A stretch of 58,612 nt of DNA from an uncultured Oscillospiraceae bacterium (GCA_934448295.1 CAKSEY010000019.1:1-58612), one strand, 5' to 3'. Shown: positions 8,713 through 18,322, numbered from the stretch's first letter. Notes: generated by a model from the letters alone, not told the origin. Translations and numbers: made by a program.

Positions 8713-8741
8713 ATTATATCACATACCACCGCAAAAGTCAA
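8713..8741 (-). promoter_or_regulatory. Promoter for fic 1
   Basis: Minus strand: TTGACT (8741-8736), 17-bp spacer, TATAAT (8718-8713). Its -35 box lies 23 bases from that of the divergent fic 2 promoter, so the two genes could share control. Confidence 0.7.
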
Positions 8742-8764
8742 GCGTTTTGGTGCTGAACGTATCG

Positions 8765-8793
8765 TTGACAATCTGCACATAATAAGATATAAT
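8765..8793 (+). promoter_or_regulatory. Promoter for fic 2
   Basis: TTGACA (8765-8770), 17-bp spacer, TATAAT (8788-8793): a consensus housekeeping promoter 34 bases before the start codon. Confidence 0.75.
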
Positions 8794-8827
8794 ATATTCA
8801 GATAAACCGCAAAATAAGGAGAGTCCC

Positions 8828-9877
8828 ATGCGAAAATTCGACTACTCATTTCTGAAAAAAATCAGTGTCCCCGCCGACATAATGAACTCCGCGACCTCGA
8901 TTTACGAGATGAAAGCAAAGGCGGAACTGCGACGTTCTGACTTCGCGGAGGTATTCTCGGCGATGGAATCTGTGGCGAAGATACAGTCGGTGAAAAGCTC
9001 CAACGCCATCGAGGGGATAATTACGACTGACAAGCGTATCCGCGATATTGTGAACAAATCCACCGCGCCGCAGGGACATAACGAGCTTGAAATCGCAGGC
9101 TACCGTGACGCGTTAGACCTTATTCATAGCAGCTATTCCGACATTCCGTTCAGCGAAAAAAGCATACTGGAGCTGCACAGAATACTACTCCAGCCTAGCG
9201 GCGACGACCTCGCGGGGAGGTACAAAACGGAGGACAATTTCATCATGGAAACCGACCGTGAGGGCGTTCGCAGCGTGAGGTTCACGCCTGTTCCTGCGAG
9301 TGAAACTGCCTTTGCGATGGAACAGCTTATACTCGCGTATCATGCCGCGTATTCGGACGCGGAAATCAATCCGCTTATGCTTATCCCGTGTGTAATTCTG
9401 GACCTCCTGTGTATTCACCCGTTCCGCGATGGAAACGGCAGAATGTCAAGGCTGCTGTCGCTGTTACTGATGTACAAAAGCGGATTCAACGCCGGTAAAT
9501 ATGTGTCGATAGAGGAACAGATAAACACCTACAAGAACTATTACTACACGTCGCTTCAGAAGTCCACGGAGCGCTGGCCCGAGAACGACAATAATTACTT
9601 TCCGTTCATTGGAAATTTCCTGTTCAATCTGAAAATGAGCTACTTTGAGCTGGACAGTAGATTTGCGAGCTTGAAGGACAGGAAAATCACCAAGAAACAG
9701 CGAATCGAGGAGTTGGTAACGGGCAGTCTGCTGCCGGTTTCCAAGCGCGAGATATGCGAAAAACTGCCCGACATCAGCGTCACGACCGTCGAGGCGGAGC
9801 TTGCAAGGCTGCTGAAATCGGGCAGAATCGAGAAAATCGGGAATGGGCGGGGGACGGTGTACCGCAGCTGCCGTTAA
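8828..9877 (+). CDS. Fic family protein (class II), fic 2
   Basis: A 349-residue Fic protein with the inhibitory motif SNAIEG at residues 58-63 and the catalytic loop HPFRDGNGRMSR from residue 197. A C-terminal winged-helix-like region (about 290-345) ends the protein. The start ATG has AAGGAGAG upstream. It shares only motif-level similarity with fic 1, so the pair is probably not a recent duplication. Both frames are intact, unlike most neighbouring accessory genes. Confidence 0.9.
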   Translation: MRKFDYSFLKKISVPADIMNSATSIYEMKAKAELRRSDFAEVFSAMESVAKIQSVKSSNAIEGIITTDKRIRDIVNKSTAPQGHNELEIAGYRDALDLIHSSYSDIPFSEKSILELHRILLQPSGDDLAGRYKTEDNFIMETDREGVRSVRFTPVPASETAFAMEQLILAYHAAYSDAEINPLMLIPCVILDLLCIHPFRDGNGRMSRLLSLLLMYKSGFNAGKYVSIEEQINTYKNYYYTSLQKSTERWPENDNNYFPFIGNFLFNLKMSYFELDSRFASLKDRKITKKQRIEELVTGSLLPVSKREICEKLPDISVTTVEAELARLLKSGRIEKIGNGRGTVYRSCR

Positions 9878-9941
9878 ACGAGCGACATCGGCTAGGCGAT
9901 TGCTTGCCTGATAATCTTTTGTGGGTTTACGAATGAATTAT

Positions 9942-10210
9942 GGTAACCTCTAAAATCCGGGACACGAGCAGATTTCATACATGACTTATATCAGATGCTA
10001 GGCGTTATACTAATTCCAATTACACACAATATGCACAACCGAAACGTGTTTCTGGAATTAGTATCAACCGCAGCGTTCTCGCGAAGCGATAATGCGTATA
10101 CTGTATGTATTTCAAGGCTTGACAACGAAGCAGATGATGAATAAGGAGCGAAGCGACGTTTCTTGGTAAGTCATAGAAATCTGCCGTGAAGGAGGTTTTT
10201 AGAGGTTACC
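9942..10210. mobile_element. 269-bp MITE with the edge-IS terminal repeats
   Basis: Ends GGTAACCTCTAAAA (9942-9955) and TTTTTAGAGGTTACC (10196-10210) are inverted repeats and match the IS ends at both window edges. Inside, GCAGATTTC/GAAATCTGC and TGACTTA/TAAGTCA continue the pairing, and a second palindrome ATACTAATTCCA/TGGAATTAGTAT sits in the middle. There is no coding capacity. It is inserted beside a GGDEF gene fragment. Probably mobilised by the edge IS transposase. Confidence 0.8.
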
Positions 10211-10492
10211 GTATGTAAAACATCGCGGTTTCAAGGTAAATTTCTCAATCTTTTCCTTTGCTTTTTCAGCTGTTATCCCAATAAAAACTACTGAAAATTC
10301 ATCGCCGCCGTTTCTGCATAATACTGCATTTTCGGCAAAGCAGTCATTCATACTCTGTGCAAGCGTTTTAAGCGCCATGTCGCCAACCGAATGTCCATAC
10401 CCATCATTGATAAATTTAAAATCATCAATGTCCATTTGAAAATCAAGAGTATAGTAAATTCTCCAAAGTTTATGAATCAGAATATATTGCAA
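10211..10492 (-). pseudogene. Diguanylate cyclase (GGDEF) fragment
   Basis: About 80 residues match the middle of a GGDEF domain: MDIDDFKFINDGYGHSVGD with the metal-binding Asp, and the NGGDEFSVVF active-site signature. Both ends are missing: the 3' side stops at the MITE and the 5' side dissolves into unrelated sequence with no start. A full domain needs about 160 residues, so this is not functional. Confidence 0.8.
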
Positions 10493-10645
10493 TTCTATCT
10501 CTGAAATGGTATAATAAACGAAGAGCGTTTATTATAGATCAAAAGTCCTCGCAAAATCATACCATAACCTTGCGGTTATGGTATAATGAATGTACACGCC
10601 GGGCGAACTGACACACGGCTAACTAAAAAAGCGGAGGTAAACACT
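10493..10645 (+). other. Upstream region with hairpins
   Basis: It contains the palindrome ACCATAACC-TTGC-GGTTATGGT near 10560-10583 and ATAATAAACG/CGTTTATTAT near 10511-10535, then a GGAGG site before the ATG at 10646. It probably holds control sequences of the next gene. Confidence 0.45.
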
Positions 10646-11404
10646 ATGTCATTCCCGAACCCAGACTGTCAGAAGAAACTTGATGAAATGTAAACAAAAC
10701 TGAAGGAACACCTTTCTGACGAACGTATTGACCTGCTTCGCCGGTACTTTGAAGCAGCAAATAATTTCTATCAGATAATTACGTTAAAAAGGCTGTTTCG
10801 GATAATCAACAGCCAGAACAGCGAAACGTATACCGAGGACGATTTTCTTGCTTATGCGGAGATAACCCGGCATGAGCGGCATTATTTTGAAATATACGGG
10901 CTTGATGAGATATTTGAGCGTCAGCCGGAAAGCACGCCGATAAACCGCCTGCTGATACATGAAAGCCTGCTGGAGTATAACGACTATATTGAACTGTACT
11001 CGGAAAAGCAGGGCAGGGCATACTATGTCCCGGAAAAGGAAGTATTGCTAAAATACGAAGATGAGTTCTACTGCGAACAAACCCCACAGTTTCTGGCAAT
11101 GCGTGAGTTCTGTACAAAAAATGCTAAAAAAAGTGATGATGAAGTGATTGAGGATCTGCTGTTTGCGATACTTTTTAATGCTAAGTGTGAGCATTCCTCT
11201 CCGTTTGACGCGCTGGAATTTATAAACAAGTTTTCCGTGCGGCTTGATGTGAACAAAAAGAAGTTTCCCGAGTTTATCAGGTTGTACTGCGAACTGCACA
11301 ACAACACGCGAAACCCGTTTCTCAACGGTTTCACCCCGAACGAATGGCTTCAGAGAACCGGAGATGAGACAGACAGCCGTTATCTTGACCCTAAAGATTT
11401 CTAA
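10646..11404 (+). pseudogene. SEC-C-like conserved protein with an early stop
   Basis: From ATG 10646 (GGAGG upstream) the frame runs 252 codons but codon 16 is TAA (10691-10693). Downstream reading is smooth and acidic/aromatic, ending in NPFLNGFTPNEWLQRTG, a tail common in uncharacterised SEC-C-associated Firmicutes proteins. No good start lies after the stop until a TTG at 11045, so the gene is likely dead or makes a short C-terminal product. It precedes a UPF0158 gene. Confidence 0.55.
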
Positions 11405-11476
11405 GCGGAATTGTCCGAAAAAAAGCAGCCTAAGAAGAAAGCAATCAAGTTCCGGACAGCAGAACGGAGGTTACTG

Positions 11477-11878
11477 ATGAGCAGAGAATTGATAGACCGT
11501 ATCGCAGAAAAACTGGAGCAGGTTTCTGACGAAAACGAATTTTTATACAGAAAATCCACCGGTGAAATAATATGCCGTGATCCGGAATTCCTTGATGAAA
11601 GCACACTAGAAGATATTGAAGTAAACTGGAAGGATTACATTCTGCTCCCCACGCAGTATGATATACACGAATACCGTATTATGCACGATTTTGCTGTGGA
11701 ATGTCCCTATGAGCAGATGAGGGAGAAAATGCTTGCTTCGCTAAAAGGAAAGGGAGCATTCCGGCGGTTTAAGGATACGGTTTTCTATCTCGGGATACGC
11801 GACGATTGGTTTGCTTACAGGGATAATCGTTTCAGAGATATAGCAGAGCGTTGGTGTTTGGATAATAAGCTGTTATGA
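11477..11878 (+). CDS. UPF0158 family protein (copy 2)
   Basis: A 133-residue UPF0158 protein, closely similar to copy 1 along its whole length (shared DENEFLYRKSTGEII and YILLPTQYDIHEY). The start is placed at ATG 11477 because CGGAGG is seven bases upstream and the N-terminus then aligns with copy 1; the open frame extends upstream to a TTG at 11411 without support. Function unknown. Confidence 0.8.
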   Translation: MSRELIDRIAEKLEQVSDENEFLYRKSTGEIICRDPEFLDESTLEDIEVNWKDYILLPTQYDIHEYRIMHDFAVECPYEQMREKMLASLKGKGAFRRFKDTVFYLGIRDDWFAYRDNRFRDIAERWCLDNKLL

Positions 11879-11960
11879 ATTGACTTTATAGGGTAACCGG
11901 CTAAAAAAGAGATAACCATGTCATGGGGCATGGTTACTTTCGTTTAAGGTATTTTGCTTG

Positions 11961-12278
11961 TCATTTTATACTGCTCAACAGAGTGTGGTAGCATGATTGC
12001 AGCTTCTTGTAAACTTTCCTTTTGACTGCCGTTCTCCCGCTCTCATAATTCATCAGCGTATGCCGGCAAATACCGACCGCCTCCGCGGCCTGCCGGATAG
12101 TCAGCCCGGCACGAAGTCTGAGCACCTTCAGCCGCTCGCCGTCAGTAAGCGTATCCACATCACAAGCGCACAGCAGGGAATCCTCCGGCTTCTTAGCCCC
12201 GACTACTTTCACAGAGCCGCACCAGAATGCGGAATACAGCTCTGTGGAAATATACGGAAATGTTTCCGCTGATGACAT
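11961..12278 (-). CDS. Small helix-turn-helix protein
   Basis: A 105-residue protein whose C-terminal half is an XRE-like HTH: GERLKVLRLRAGLTIRQAAE, then a recognition helix in GICRHTLMNYESGR. The first 40 residues are unassigned. No clear ribosome site precedes ATG 12278, so it may be truncated. A longer open frame reaches 12677, but that part lies antisense to the sigma-factor fragment and is not believable. Probably a DNA-binding regulator. Confidence 0.55.
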   Translation of the reverse strand: MSSAETFPYISTELYSAFWCGSVKVVGAKKPEDSLLCACDVDTLTDGERLKVLRLRAGLTIRQAAEAVGICRHTLMNYESGRTAVKRKVYKKLQSCYHTLLSSIK

Positions 12279-12296
12279 ATAGATAACCAGATAAAA

Positions 12297-12659
12297 ATGC
12301 ACTTCCGGAAGATAAAGCGGCAGCAGACGGAGGTGTACATAAACGAGCCGCTGGAAACCGACAGCGAGGGCAACACGCTGACGATAGCGGATATTCTCGC
12401 AAGCAATGTGAATATCAAGGAGGAAACGGAGCTGCGGATAAATTCGCAGAAGCTGTACAAATACATTGAAGAGGAGCTTGACGAGCGGGAGCGCGAAATA
12501 ATCTGCAAGCGCTACGGTATCCGGGACGGCAGGGGATACGTTTGCGAGGCGATGACCCAGCGGGAAATTGCGAAGCAGCTCAAAATCTCCCGGAGCTACA
12601 TTTCGCGGATAGAGAAAAAGGCGCTGGAGAAGCTGCGGAAGCGGTTTGAGGAGGGGTAA
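12297..12659 (+). pseudogene. Sigma-K-like sigma factor, C-terminal fragment
   Basis: About 120 residues match the back half of sporulation sigma-70 factors of the sigma-K/E type: the TDSEGNTLTIADIL region-3-like stretch, then region 4 with DEREREIICKRYGIRDG and the HTH TQREIAKQLKISRSYISRIEKKALEKL. Region 2, needed for the -10 element and core binding, is absent and there is no ribosome site at the ATG. It is a remnant, divergent from the small HTH gene. Confidence 0.75.
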
Positions 12660-12933
12660 AATTGGTAGGCTTGACAAGGAATTTTACGAAGCGTACAAGC
12701 CCGGAAAAAAACGAAACCTGATTTCTGACAGGGCGGTAAAAACTTTTTCCGGCGTTGCCGCTGATTATTTCCTGCGCTTTTATCCATTCCTCTTTTGCCC
12801 TCGGCGTCCGTAACAGCGGTCTTTTCCCCGATAAATCCCAGGGGAGTTACTCCACCCAGCTAGCGGTCGGTCCGTGCCAGAAGCACCAGATTACCACGCA
12901 CTTCACCAGTATGTAAAGAAGAAAGCTCATCGT
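12660..12933. other. Intergenic, possible short coding remnant
   Basis: After the sigma fragment a frame reads LDKEFYEAYKPGKKRNLISD and on to about 12807 without a normal start codon. Nothing recognisable was found in it. Confidence 0.3.
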
Positions 12934-13749
12934 TTACTGCCTTTTTGTTCTCTTGATTAAGCTGCAACAGATTGTTGATGAATTTAGAATCTGTCGTATT
13001 AAAAATGATTTTGGTATCGCATTGACTTGGCTGTTTATTCTCAGCATGCGCCTTTTAGCAAGTTTTTTTTTCATCATATCAGGTGATGTACCTGATATTT
13101 TGGAGAGTTCAGAGAACAAAGCACTATTGAGTAAAATAAGGTTGTTATCGTAAAACACTACATTTTTATTATATTCTGAAGAAGAGGTTTTACGTTCGTA
13201 TTTTATAGATTTTGTTATGTAATCTAATGAAATAAGAGTTTTGAGAAATTTTTTTACAATATCAGTACTGGGATTGAAGCAAAGCATCATAATAAAGTCG
13301 ATAAATTGTAAGCGTGTGGATTCATTTACATTTACCAGATCACTTATTATACCCAGAAATCGCAGCATGGGTTTCTTAAACTCTTCTGATAATGCTCCAA
13401 TTCGTTCTGAAATTGAGAATTTGTTCATTCCGTTTTTTTGCAGGATTGCCTTCTGAAATGCATTGTAGGCTTTTTCGCTGTTACGAACATTCTGCTTTTC
13501 CCATGGGATAAGCATAACGTTGCTGTTTTCAGATAAGCTGACGTCAGATGTGACTATGAGTGGCAGGGAAGTGGCGTATATGATATTTTCAGAATGTGCG
13601 CTTATAAACTCATTAGCCTTGGTTTTTATGTTTCCTGTATAGTGATCTTGTCAATGATAACTGGAATGAATCGGTCTGTTGCATGAAAGTAGTCGCAAAC
13701 TTTCATCTTTTCAGGAAGAGTTGATCTGATGCCGTTCATATTATAATAT
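12934..13749 (-). pseudogene. Frameshifted protein gene, cut by an IS
   Basis: Reading from 13749, MNGIRSTLPEKMKVCDYFHATD continues to FIPVIIDKITIQ, then a frameshift near 13640 leads to TGNIKTKANEFISAHSEN. The longest clean stretch (13515-12934) has 193 codons. A second shift near 13000 gives a lysine/glutamate-rich tail (LQLNQENKKAVNDEL). The 5' end is removed by the IS at 13750. The style resembles the helical part of AAA-type ATPases, but no Walker motif is left and the family is not recognised. Confidence 0.5.
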
Positions 13750-14915
13750 GGCAACACCGCACAACCTCATCAAATGGGAAATGTGCACGAATAGCGATCA
13801 AACCAGTTGCAGAGTAAAATAAAAAAGGTATAATAAAAGTATGAATAAGCAGATAAGTTTATCGAACCTAGAGGACGAACTGTCACAGGTACGAACGAAG
13901 AAAAAAGAATTTCTGGAGCAGATAGAGCGAATAGTTCCGCGGAACGAATGGGTAGCAATGATAAAGCCGTGCTATTATAAAGGGGAGCGCGGAAATAAGC
14001 CATACGACCTGGAAATAATGCTGAGACTCTACCTGATACAGAATCTGTATAATTTAGCTGACGAAGCAACAGTTGCAGAAGTAACGGACAGCAGGGCGTT
14101 TTCTGATTTCTGTGGCGTGGAATCAAGCAATCAGATACCGGACGGAGATACGCTGGGAAGATTCAGAAATCTGTTGGTAAAAAACGAGCTGCAGGAAAAG
14201 CTCTTTGCACAGGTAGTCGAGCAGCTTACGGCAAGAGGACTGATTCTGAAAAAGGGAACGATAGTAGATCCAACGATAATAGCAGCGCCGACCCCCACGA
14301 AAAACAAGGAACGCAAACGTGACTCAGACGAACATCAGACACGCAAGGGAAACACATGGTATTTGGGCTATAAAGCGCATATCGGAGTTGATAAGGACAG
14401 TGGAATTACGCATACTGTTAAAGCCACTCCGGCGAATGTTCACGATGTAACGATGATGTCTGAACTCCTTACCGGAGAGGAAGAAGTCGTTTATGGCGAC
14501 AGCGGTTATCTTGGCGCTGAAAAGCGTGAGGAAGCGATCGTAAAGAATCGCTCCGGAAGACTGATAAAATACAAATTGAACCGCCGTCCATCGCAGAGCT
14601 AGGACAATTCCGTCAGATCAAAGGCACAAATCAAACGCCGGGAAAGGGAGAAATCATCAGTCAGGTCAAAGGTTGAACACGTTTTTGGGGTAGTCAAAGG
14701 ACTGCTCAGGTACCGAAAAACTCGGTATAAGGGTCTGCGAAAACAGACCGCTAAATTGAATACCATGTTCGCCCTTGCGAATCTGATTCTGGCTGACAGA
14801 CCTCATCTGGCAGCTTGATTCAGTGCACCCTGGCAAGTCTAATGGGTAACCCGCGCGAATCCCACAGCATGTCACTCTTTTGATGCCAATGGGACGTTAA
14901 TTGTGCGGTGTTGCC
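13750..14915 (+). mobile_element. Nearly complete IS5-type insertion sequence
   Basis: Perfect 15-bp terminal inverted repeats, GGCAACACCGCACAA (13750-13764) and TTGTGCGGTGTTGCC (14901-14915), enclose 1166 bp with one transposase gene. No target duplication is evident. The gene carries one in-frame stop. Confidence 0.9.
13841..14818 (+). pseudogene. IS5-type transposase with one amber stop
   Basis: The frame runs 326 codons from ATG 13841 to TGA 14816, interrupted once by TAG at 14600. Before the stop: DUF772-type N-terminal domain (PYDLEIMLRLYLIQNLYNLAD), TIVDPTIIAAPTPTKNKERK with the first catalytic Asp, and EEVVYGDSGYLGA with the second. After it, in the same frame: RSKVEHVFGVVKGLLRYRKTRYKG with the catalytic Glu. 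So a single base change inactivates an otherwise full-length gene. Confidence 0.88.
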
Positions 14916-15055
14916 CAAATTATCTGTCGGATTTTACTAAGACAAAAGTTTCGCTGCAAGGGAAGAAGCTTCATGTGTATTAGGGCCTTGCATTAAGGTG
15001 AATGAATAATAGATAGTTAATTCGACAAAATATTATTTATAATGTAATAATGATT

Positions 15056-15158
15056 AGTAGTTCCAGGTTCCGGGTTGACACAGAAAAGATTCTGTGTTAT
15101 CCATTAGGTCTTGTTTTGCGGGGACTTTTTCGGATTTAACCTGGAACCCGGAACTACT
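15056..15158. repeat. 103-bp inverted repeat upstream of the helicase operon
   Basis: A 21-base arm (15056-15076, containing GTTCCAGGTTCCGGG) and its near-perfect complement (15138-15158, two mismatches) enclose a second hairpin ACACAG/CTGTGT. It lies 64 bases before the recQ promoter. It may be an operator, a processed leader of another transcript or a small palindromic element. Confidence 0.65.
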
Positions 15159-15221
15159 GGATATGCTGTTTTAAAGTGTTGGATAGTTGTATCGCATTAA
15201 TTATGTACTTCAATAATACCA

Positions 15222-15250
15222 TTGCAAATATAATAAAAAAATGATATAAT
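15222..15250 (+). promoter_or_regulatory. Promoter for the recQ-PRTase/dprA operon
   Basis: TTGCAA (15222-15227), 17-bp spacer, TATAAT (15245-15250). Transcription would begin near 15257, which rules out the in-frame ATG at 15253 as the usual start. Confidence 0.65.
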
Positions 15251-15303
15251 TAATGGAGCAGAAACTATTCCAACTTGCAATAGAGAGTGGAAAGGAATTT
15301 AGC

Positions 15304-17373
15304 ATGACGAATATAAGGGAAAAAGCAGAAAGGGCGTTATGTGAATTTATCGGAAACGGAAAAAGCTTTCGAGAGGGGCAGTATGAGGCGATAGAGGCTA
15401 CCCTGACAAACAAAAGGACGCTTGTAGTTCAGCGCACAGGCTGGGGAAAGAGTATGGTGTATTTTGTTTGTACGAAGCTTCTGCGGGACGAGGGGAAAGG
15501 CATCACACTGATAATCAGCCCTTTGCTTTCATTGATGAAAAATCAGATTGAATCCGCAGAAAAGGCAAACCTTAAATGCGATGTCCTTAACAGCACCAAG
15601 ACAAACGATGAAAAGGTCAGTATCATTGAGAAGATGAAAAACGGTGATATAGATATCGTGCTGACTACTCCCGAGACGCTTTTTACTGAACTTGTACAGC
15701 GGGCTTTGCCGTCGATCAATATCGGACTGTTCGTAATTGACGAAGCACACTGCATTTCGGATTGGGGACATGATTTCCGGCTTGATTATTGTCGTCTGAA
15801 CAGAGTGATAAAAAATATGCCCGGGAATGTTCCGGTGCTTGCCACAACAGCTACCGCGAACGACAGAGTTATTGATGATCTCAGGGTTCAGCTCGGCGGA
15901 GATGTCTATGTTTCCCGTGGTCCTCTGATGAGAGATAACCTTTCGATACAGGTCCTGAAGCTCAATAATAAAACTGAGCGTTATGCGTGGATGTATGAGA
16001 ATATTCCCAGGCTCGAGGGTTCAGGAGTGATCTACTGCCTTACCTGCGACGACTGCGATGAAATAGCGCAATTTCTTAATGAAAACGGTATATCTGCGAA
16101 ATCATACCACTCTGGTCTTAAACCCAAGGACAAAGCTCAGCCTGACCCGAACATAGAGACAGAGCGGCTTTTTATGGAGAACAAAATCAAGGTGATCGTT
16201 GCTACGGTAAAGCTTGGAATGGGCTACGATAAACCGGATATTGCATTTGTTATCCACTATCAGACGCCGTCAAACATCGTTGCGTATTATCAACAGATAG
16301 GCAGAGCGGGGCGTGCTATTCCACGTGCGTATACTTTCCTTATGAATGGAAGCGAGGACGAGGATATTCATGAGTATTTCCGTGAGTCTGCGTTCCCAAG
16401 CAGGGAGGAATCTGATTCCGTGTACGATTTTATCAGGGAGCACGGGGGAGTCAGTTCTTATGAAATCGCCAGGGCTTTGAATTTTCATCAGAGCCGCATC
16501 TTAAATGCGATAAAATTTCTGCACAACGAAGATATGATTTACAAAGACGACGGCAAATATTATTTTTCAGCGAATGTGTACAATTTCAATGGGGAGCATT
16601 ATGAAGCGATAACGCACCAGCGAAAGGTTGAATTTGAGCAGATGAAAGAACTGCTGAATACCGATATGTGCTACAATCGCTTTGTTGTAAACGCGCTTGA
16701 CGACCCGACAACTGCCAAATGCGGACTATGCGCTAACTGCCTAGGTTATAGTGAATATCCGGAAACTGTGAAAGACAGTTCGATAGAAGCCGCTTCGCGT
16801 TTCCTTGAAAAACAGTGTTTTTCCATACAGCCACGAAAACAGTGGGCTTTGACCTCGCTTACCAGAAGAACGGCAATTCAGAAGCCGAATGAAACAGGTA
16901 TATGTCTTTCGCGTTATGGTCACCCGGTTTATGGAACGCTTGTAAAACAAGGAAAATACAAGGATAACAAATTCGGCGATGAACTGGTTGACAAGAGCGC
17001 TGAAGTGCTTTCGCCATTTGTTGTGGAGCATGATGTCACGGCGCTTACATACGTTCCCTCGGTGCGAAGCAATATTGTTTCGGATTTTGCAGACAGACTT
17101 GCACACAAACTAGGCATACCGTGTGTTTCCTTGCTGAAAAAGACTTCCGCAAGACAGCAGAAAGAAATGGAAAACGGTTCGTTTCAATGCAAGAATGCAC
17201 TGAGTTCATTCAGCCTTGCCGTTGATGCGGAAGTGCCGCGGAACATATTGCTTGTTGACGATATGGTGGATTCTAGGTGGACGCTGACTGTCTGTGGACA
17301 TATACTGACAGAAGCAGGGGCGGACCATGTTTATCCGTATGCTCTTGCGTCAACATCTAAAAAGGAAGATTGA
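15304..17373 (+). CDS. RecQ-type helicase fused to a ComF-like phosphoribosyltransferase domain
   Basis: A 689-residue protein. Residues 1-350 are a RecQ superfamily 2 helicase core: Walker A variant TGWGKS (45-50), DEAH box (146-149), and the motif VI region QQIGRAGRA. A RecQ zinc-binding element follows with CGLCANC. The last 120 residues are a PRTase domain of the ComFC type: the PRPP loop ILLVDDMVDSRWTLT keeps the two acids but lacks the usual TTGAT. Start 15304 is chosen for AAAGGA eight bases upstream. The dprA-like gene follows after one base. ComF, a helicase and DprA are also associated in natural competence; here the first two are one protein. Confidence 0.88.
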   Translation: MTNIREKAERALCEFIGNGKSFREGQYEAIEATLTNKRTLVVQRTGWGKSMVYFVCTKLLRDEGKGITLIISPLLSLMKNQIESAEKANLKCDVLNSTKTNDEKVSIIEKMKNGDIDIVLTTPETLFTELVQRALPSINIGLFVIDEAHCISDWGHDFRLDYCRLNRVIKNMPGNVPVLATTATANDRVIDDLRVQLGGDVYVSRGPLMRDNLSIQVLKLNNKTERYAWMYENIPRLEGSGVIYCLTCDDCDEIAQFLNENGISAKSYHSGLKPKDKAQPDPNIETERLFMENKIKVIVATVKLGMGYDKPDIAFVIHYQTPSNIVAYYQQIGRAGRAIPRAYTFLMNGSEDEDIHEYFRESAFPSREESDSVYDFIREHGGVSSYEIARALNFHQSRILNAIKFLHNEDMIYKDDGKYYFSANVYNFNGEHYEAITHQRKVEFEQMKELLNTDMCYNRFVVNALDDPTTAKCGLCANCLGYSEYPETVKDSSIEAASRFLEKQCFSIQPRKQWALTSLTRRTAIQKPNETGICLSRYGHPVYGTLVKQGKYKDNKFGDELVDKSAEVLSPFVVEHDVTALTYVPSVRSNIVSDFADRLAHKLGIPCVSLLKKTSARQQKEMENGSFQCKNALSSFSLAVDAEVPRNILLVDDMVDSRWTLTVCGHILTEAGADHVYPYALASTSKKED

Positions 17374-17374
17374 T

Positions 17375-18322
17375 ATGAACGATAATGCTCAGATGATAAT
17401 TGTGCTTTGCAGCCACCTGTGTGCAGACGGCTGCCGTCCCTTTGAACCCTCAGAGTGGACAAGGCTTGCAGATACGATGATAGCTCAGAAACTCCAACCC
17501 AGGGATATTCCTGATTTTTCAGATGATGATATGAAGCATTACTTTGGCTATGGAGAGGCTGAAACGGAGCGCATAAAAAGATTGCTGGGTCGTTCCGGCA
17601 GCCTTAGCTTTGAGCTTGAGCGGCTTTCCTCAATGGGGATAAAAGTTGTCACCCGTGCGGATGTGGGGTATCCCAAGGCGCTAAAAGCCAGGCTGAAAGG
17701 CGGGTGCCCTCCGCTTTTTTACTATGCGGGAGATTTGTCCCTGCTTGACCGGGGAATGGTGGGATTTGTCGGTTCGCGAACTGTAGGCGATGAAGACGTG
17801 TCGTTTGCTGAAAGTACTGTCAGAAAAGTAAATTCCAATGGTTTCGGAGTGGTTTCCGGCGGTGCGAAAGGGATAGACAGCGTTTCGTCGTCTGCTTCGC
17901 TTGCAAACGGGAGTTTTGCCGTGGAATACATTTCAGATTCGTTTACAAGAAAAATAAAGAAGAAAGAAACCGTTGCCGCAGTTCAGGACGGAAAGCTGCT
18001 GATCATGTCAATGGCGAAGCCGGACGCAGGTTTCAACGCGGGTATCGCAATGCAGCGCAATAAATATATCTATGCACAATCCGCTGCAACTGTTGTGGTA
18101 AAATCAGATTACAATAAGGGCGGCACATGGGGAGGGGCCACCGAAGCGCTGAAAAAGGAATACTGCCCTGTGCTTTGCCGGGATAATAAGAGATATCCCG
18201 GAAACACGGGACTTATAGAGAAAGGCGCGATCCCGATAGACGACAGCTGGGACGGAAATGTTGGTAATATCAGAACCCTGCTTGATAATACCGGTGAGCA
18301 GATTACCTTATTTAATGAGTAA
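17375..18322 (+). CDS. DprA/Smf-like DNA-processing protein
   Basis: A 315-residue protein with the DprA Rossmann-like fold: YAGDLSLLDRGMVGFVGSR starting the nucleotide-like fold, and VVSGGAKGIDS as the signature loop (VVSGLARGID in canonical DprA). The N-terminal 100 residues include a helical SAM-like part. There is no C-terminal winged helix. DprA loads RecA on incoming single-stranded DNA in competence; SLOG-fold relatives also occur in immune systems. The gene starts one base after the RecQ-PRTase stop, so the two are co-translated. Confidence 0.85.
   Translation: MNDNAQMIIVLCSHLCADGCRPFEPSEWTRLADTMIAQKLQPRDIPDFSDDDMKHYFGYGEAETERIKRLLGRSGSLSFELERLSSMGIKVVTRADVGYPKALKARLKGGCPPLFYYAGDLSLLDRGMVGFVGSRTVGDEDVSFAESTVRKVNSNGFGVVSGGAKGIDSVSSSASLANGSFAVEYISDSFTRKIKKKETVAAVQDGKLLIMSMAKPDAGFNAGIAMQRNKYIYAQSAATVVVKSDYNKGGTWGGATEALKKEYCPVLCRDNKRYPGNTGLIEKGAIPIDDSWDGNVGNIRTLLDNTGEQITLFNE

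Noticed and set aside
12279..12677. N-terminal extension of the small HTH protein
   Set aside because: It is exactly antisense to the sigma-factor fragment and reads as low-complexity Leu/Arg/Val sequence.
15253..15303. Earlier start for the RecQ-PRTase protein
   Set aside because: The ATG lies three bases after the -10 box, so it would rarely be in the transcript; the later ATG has a ribosome site.
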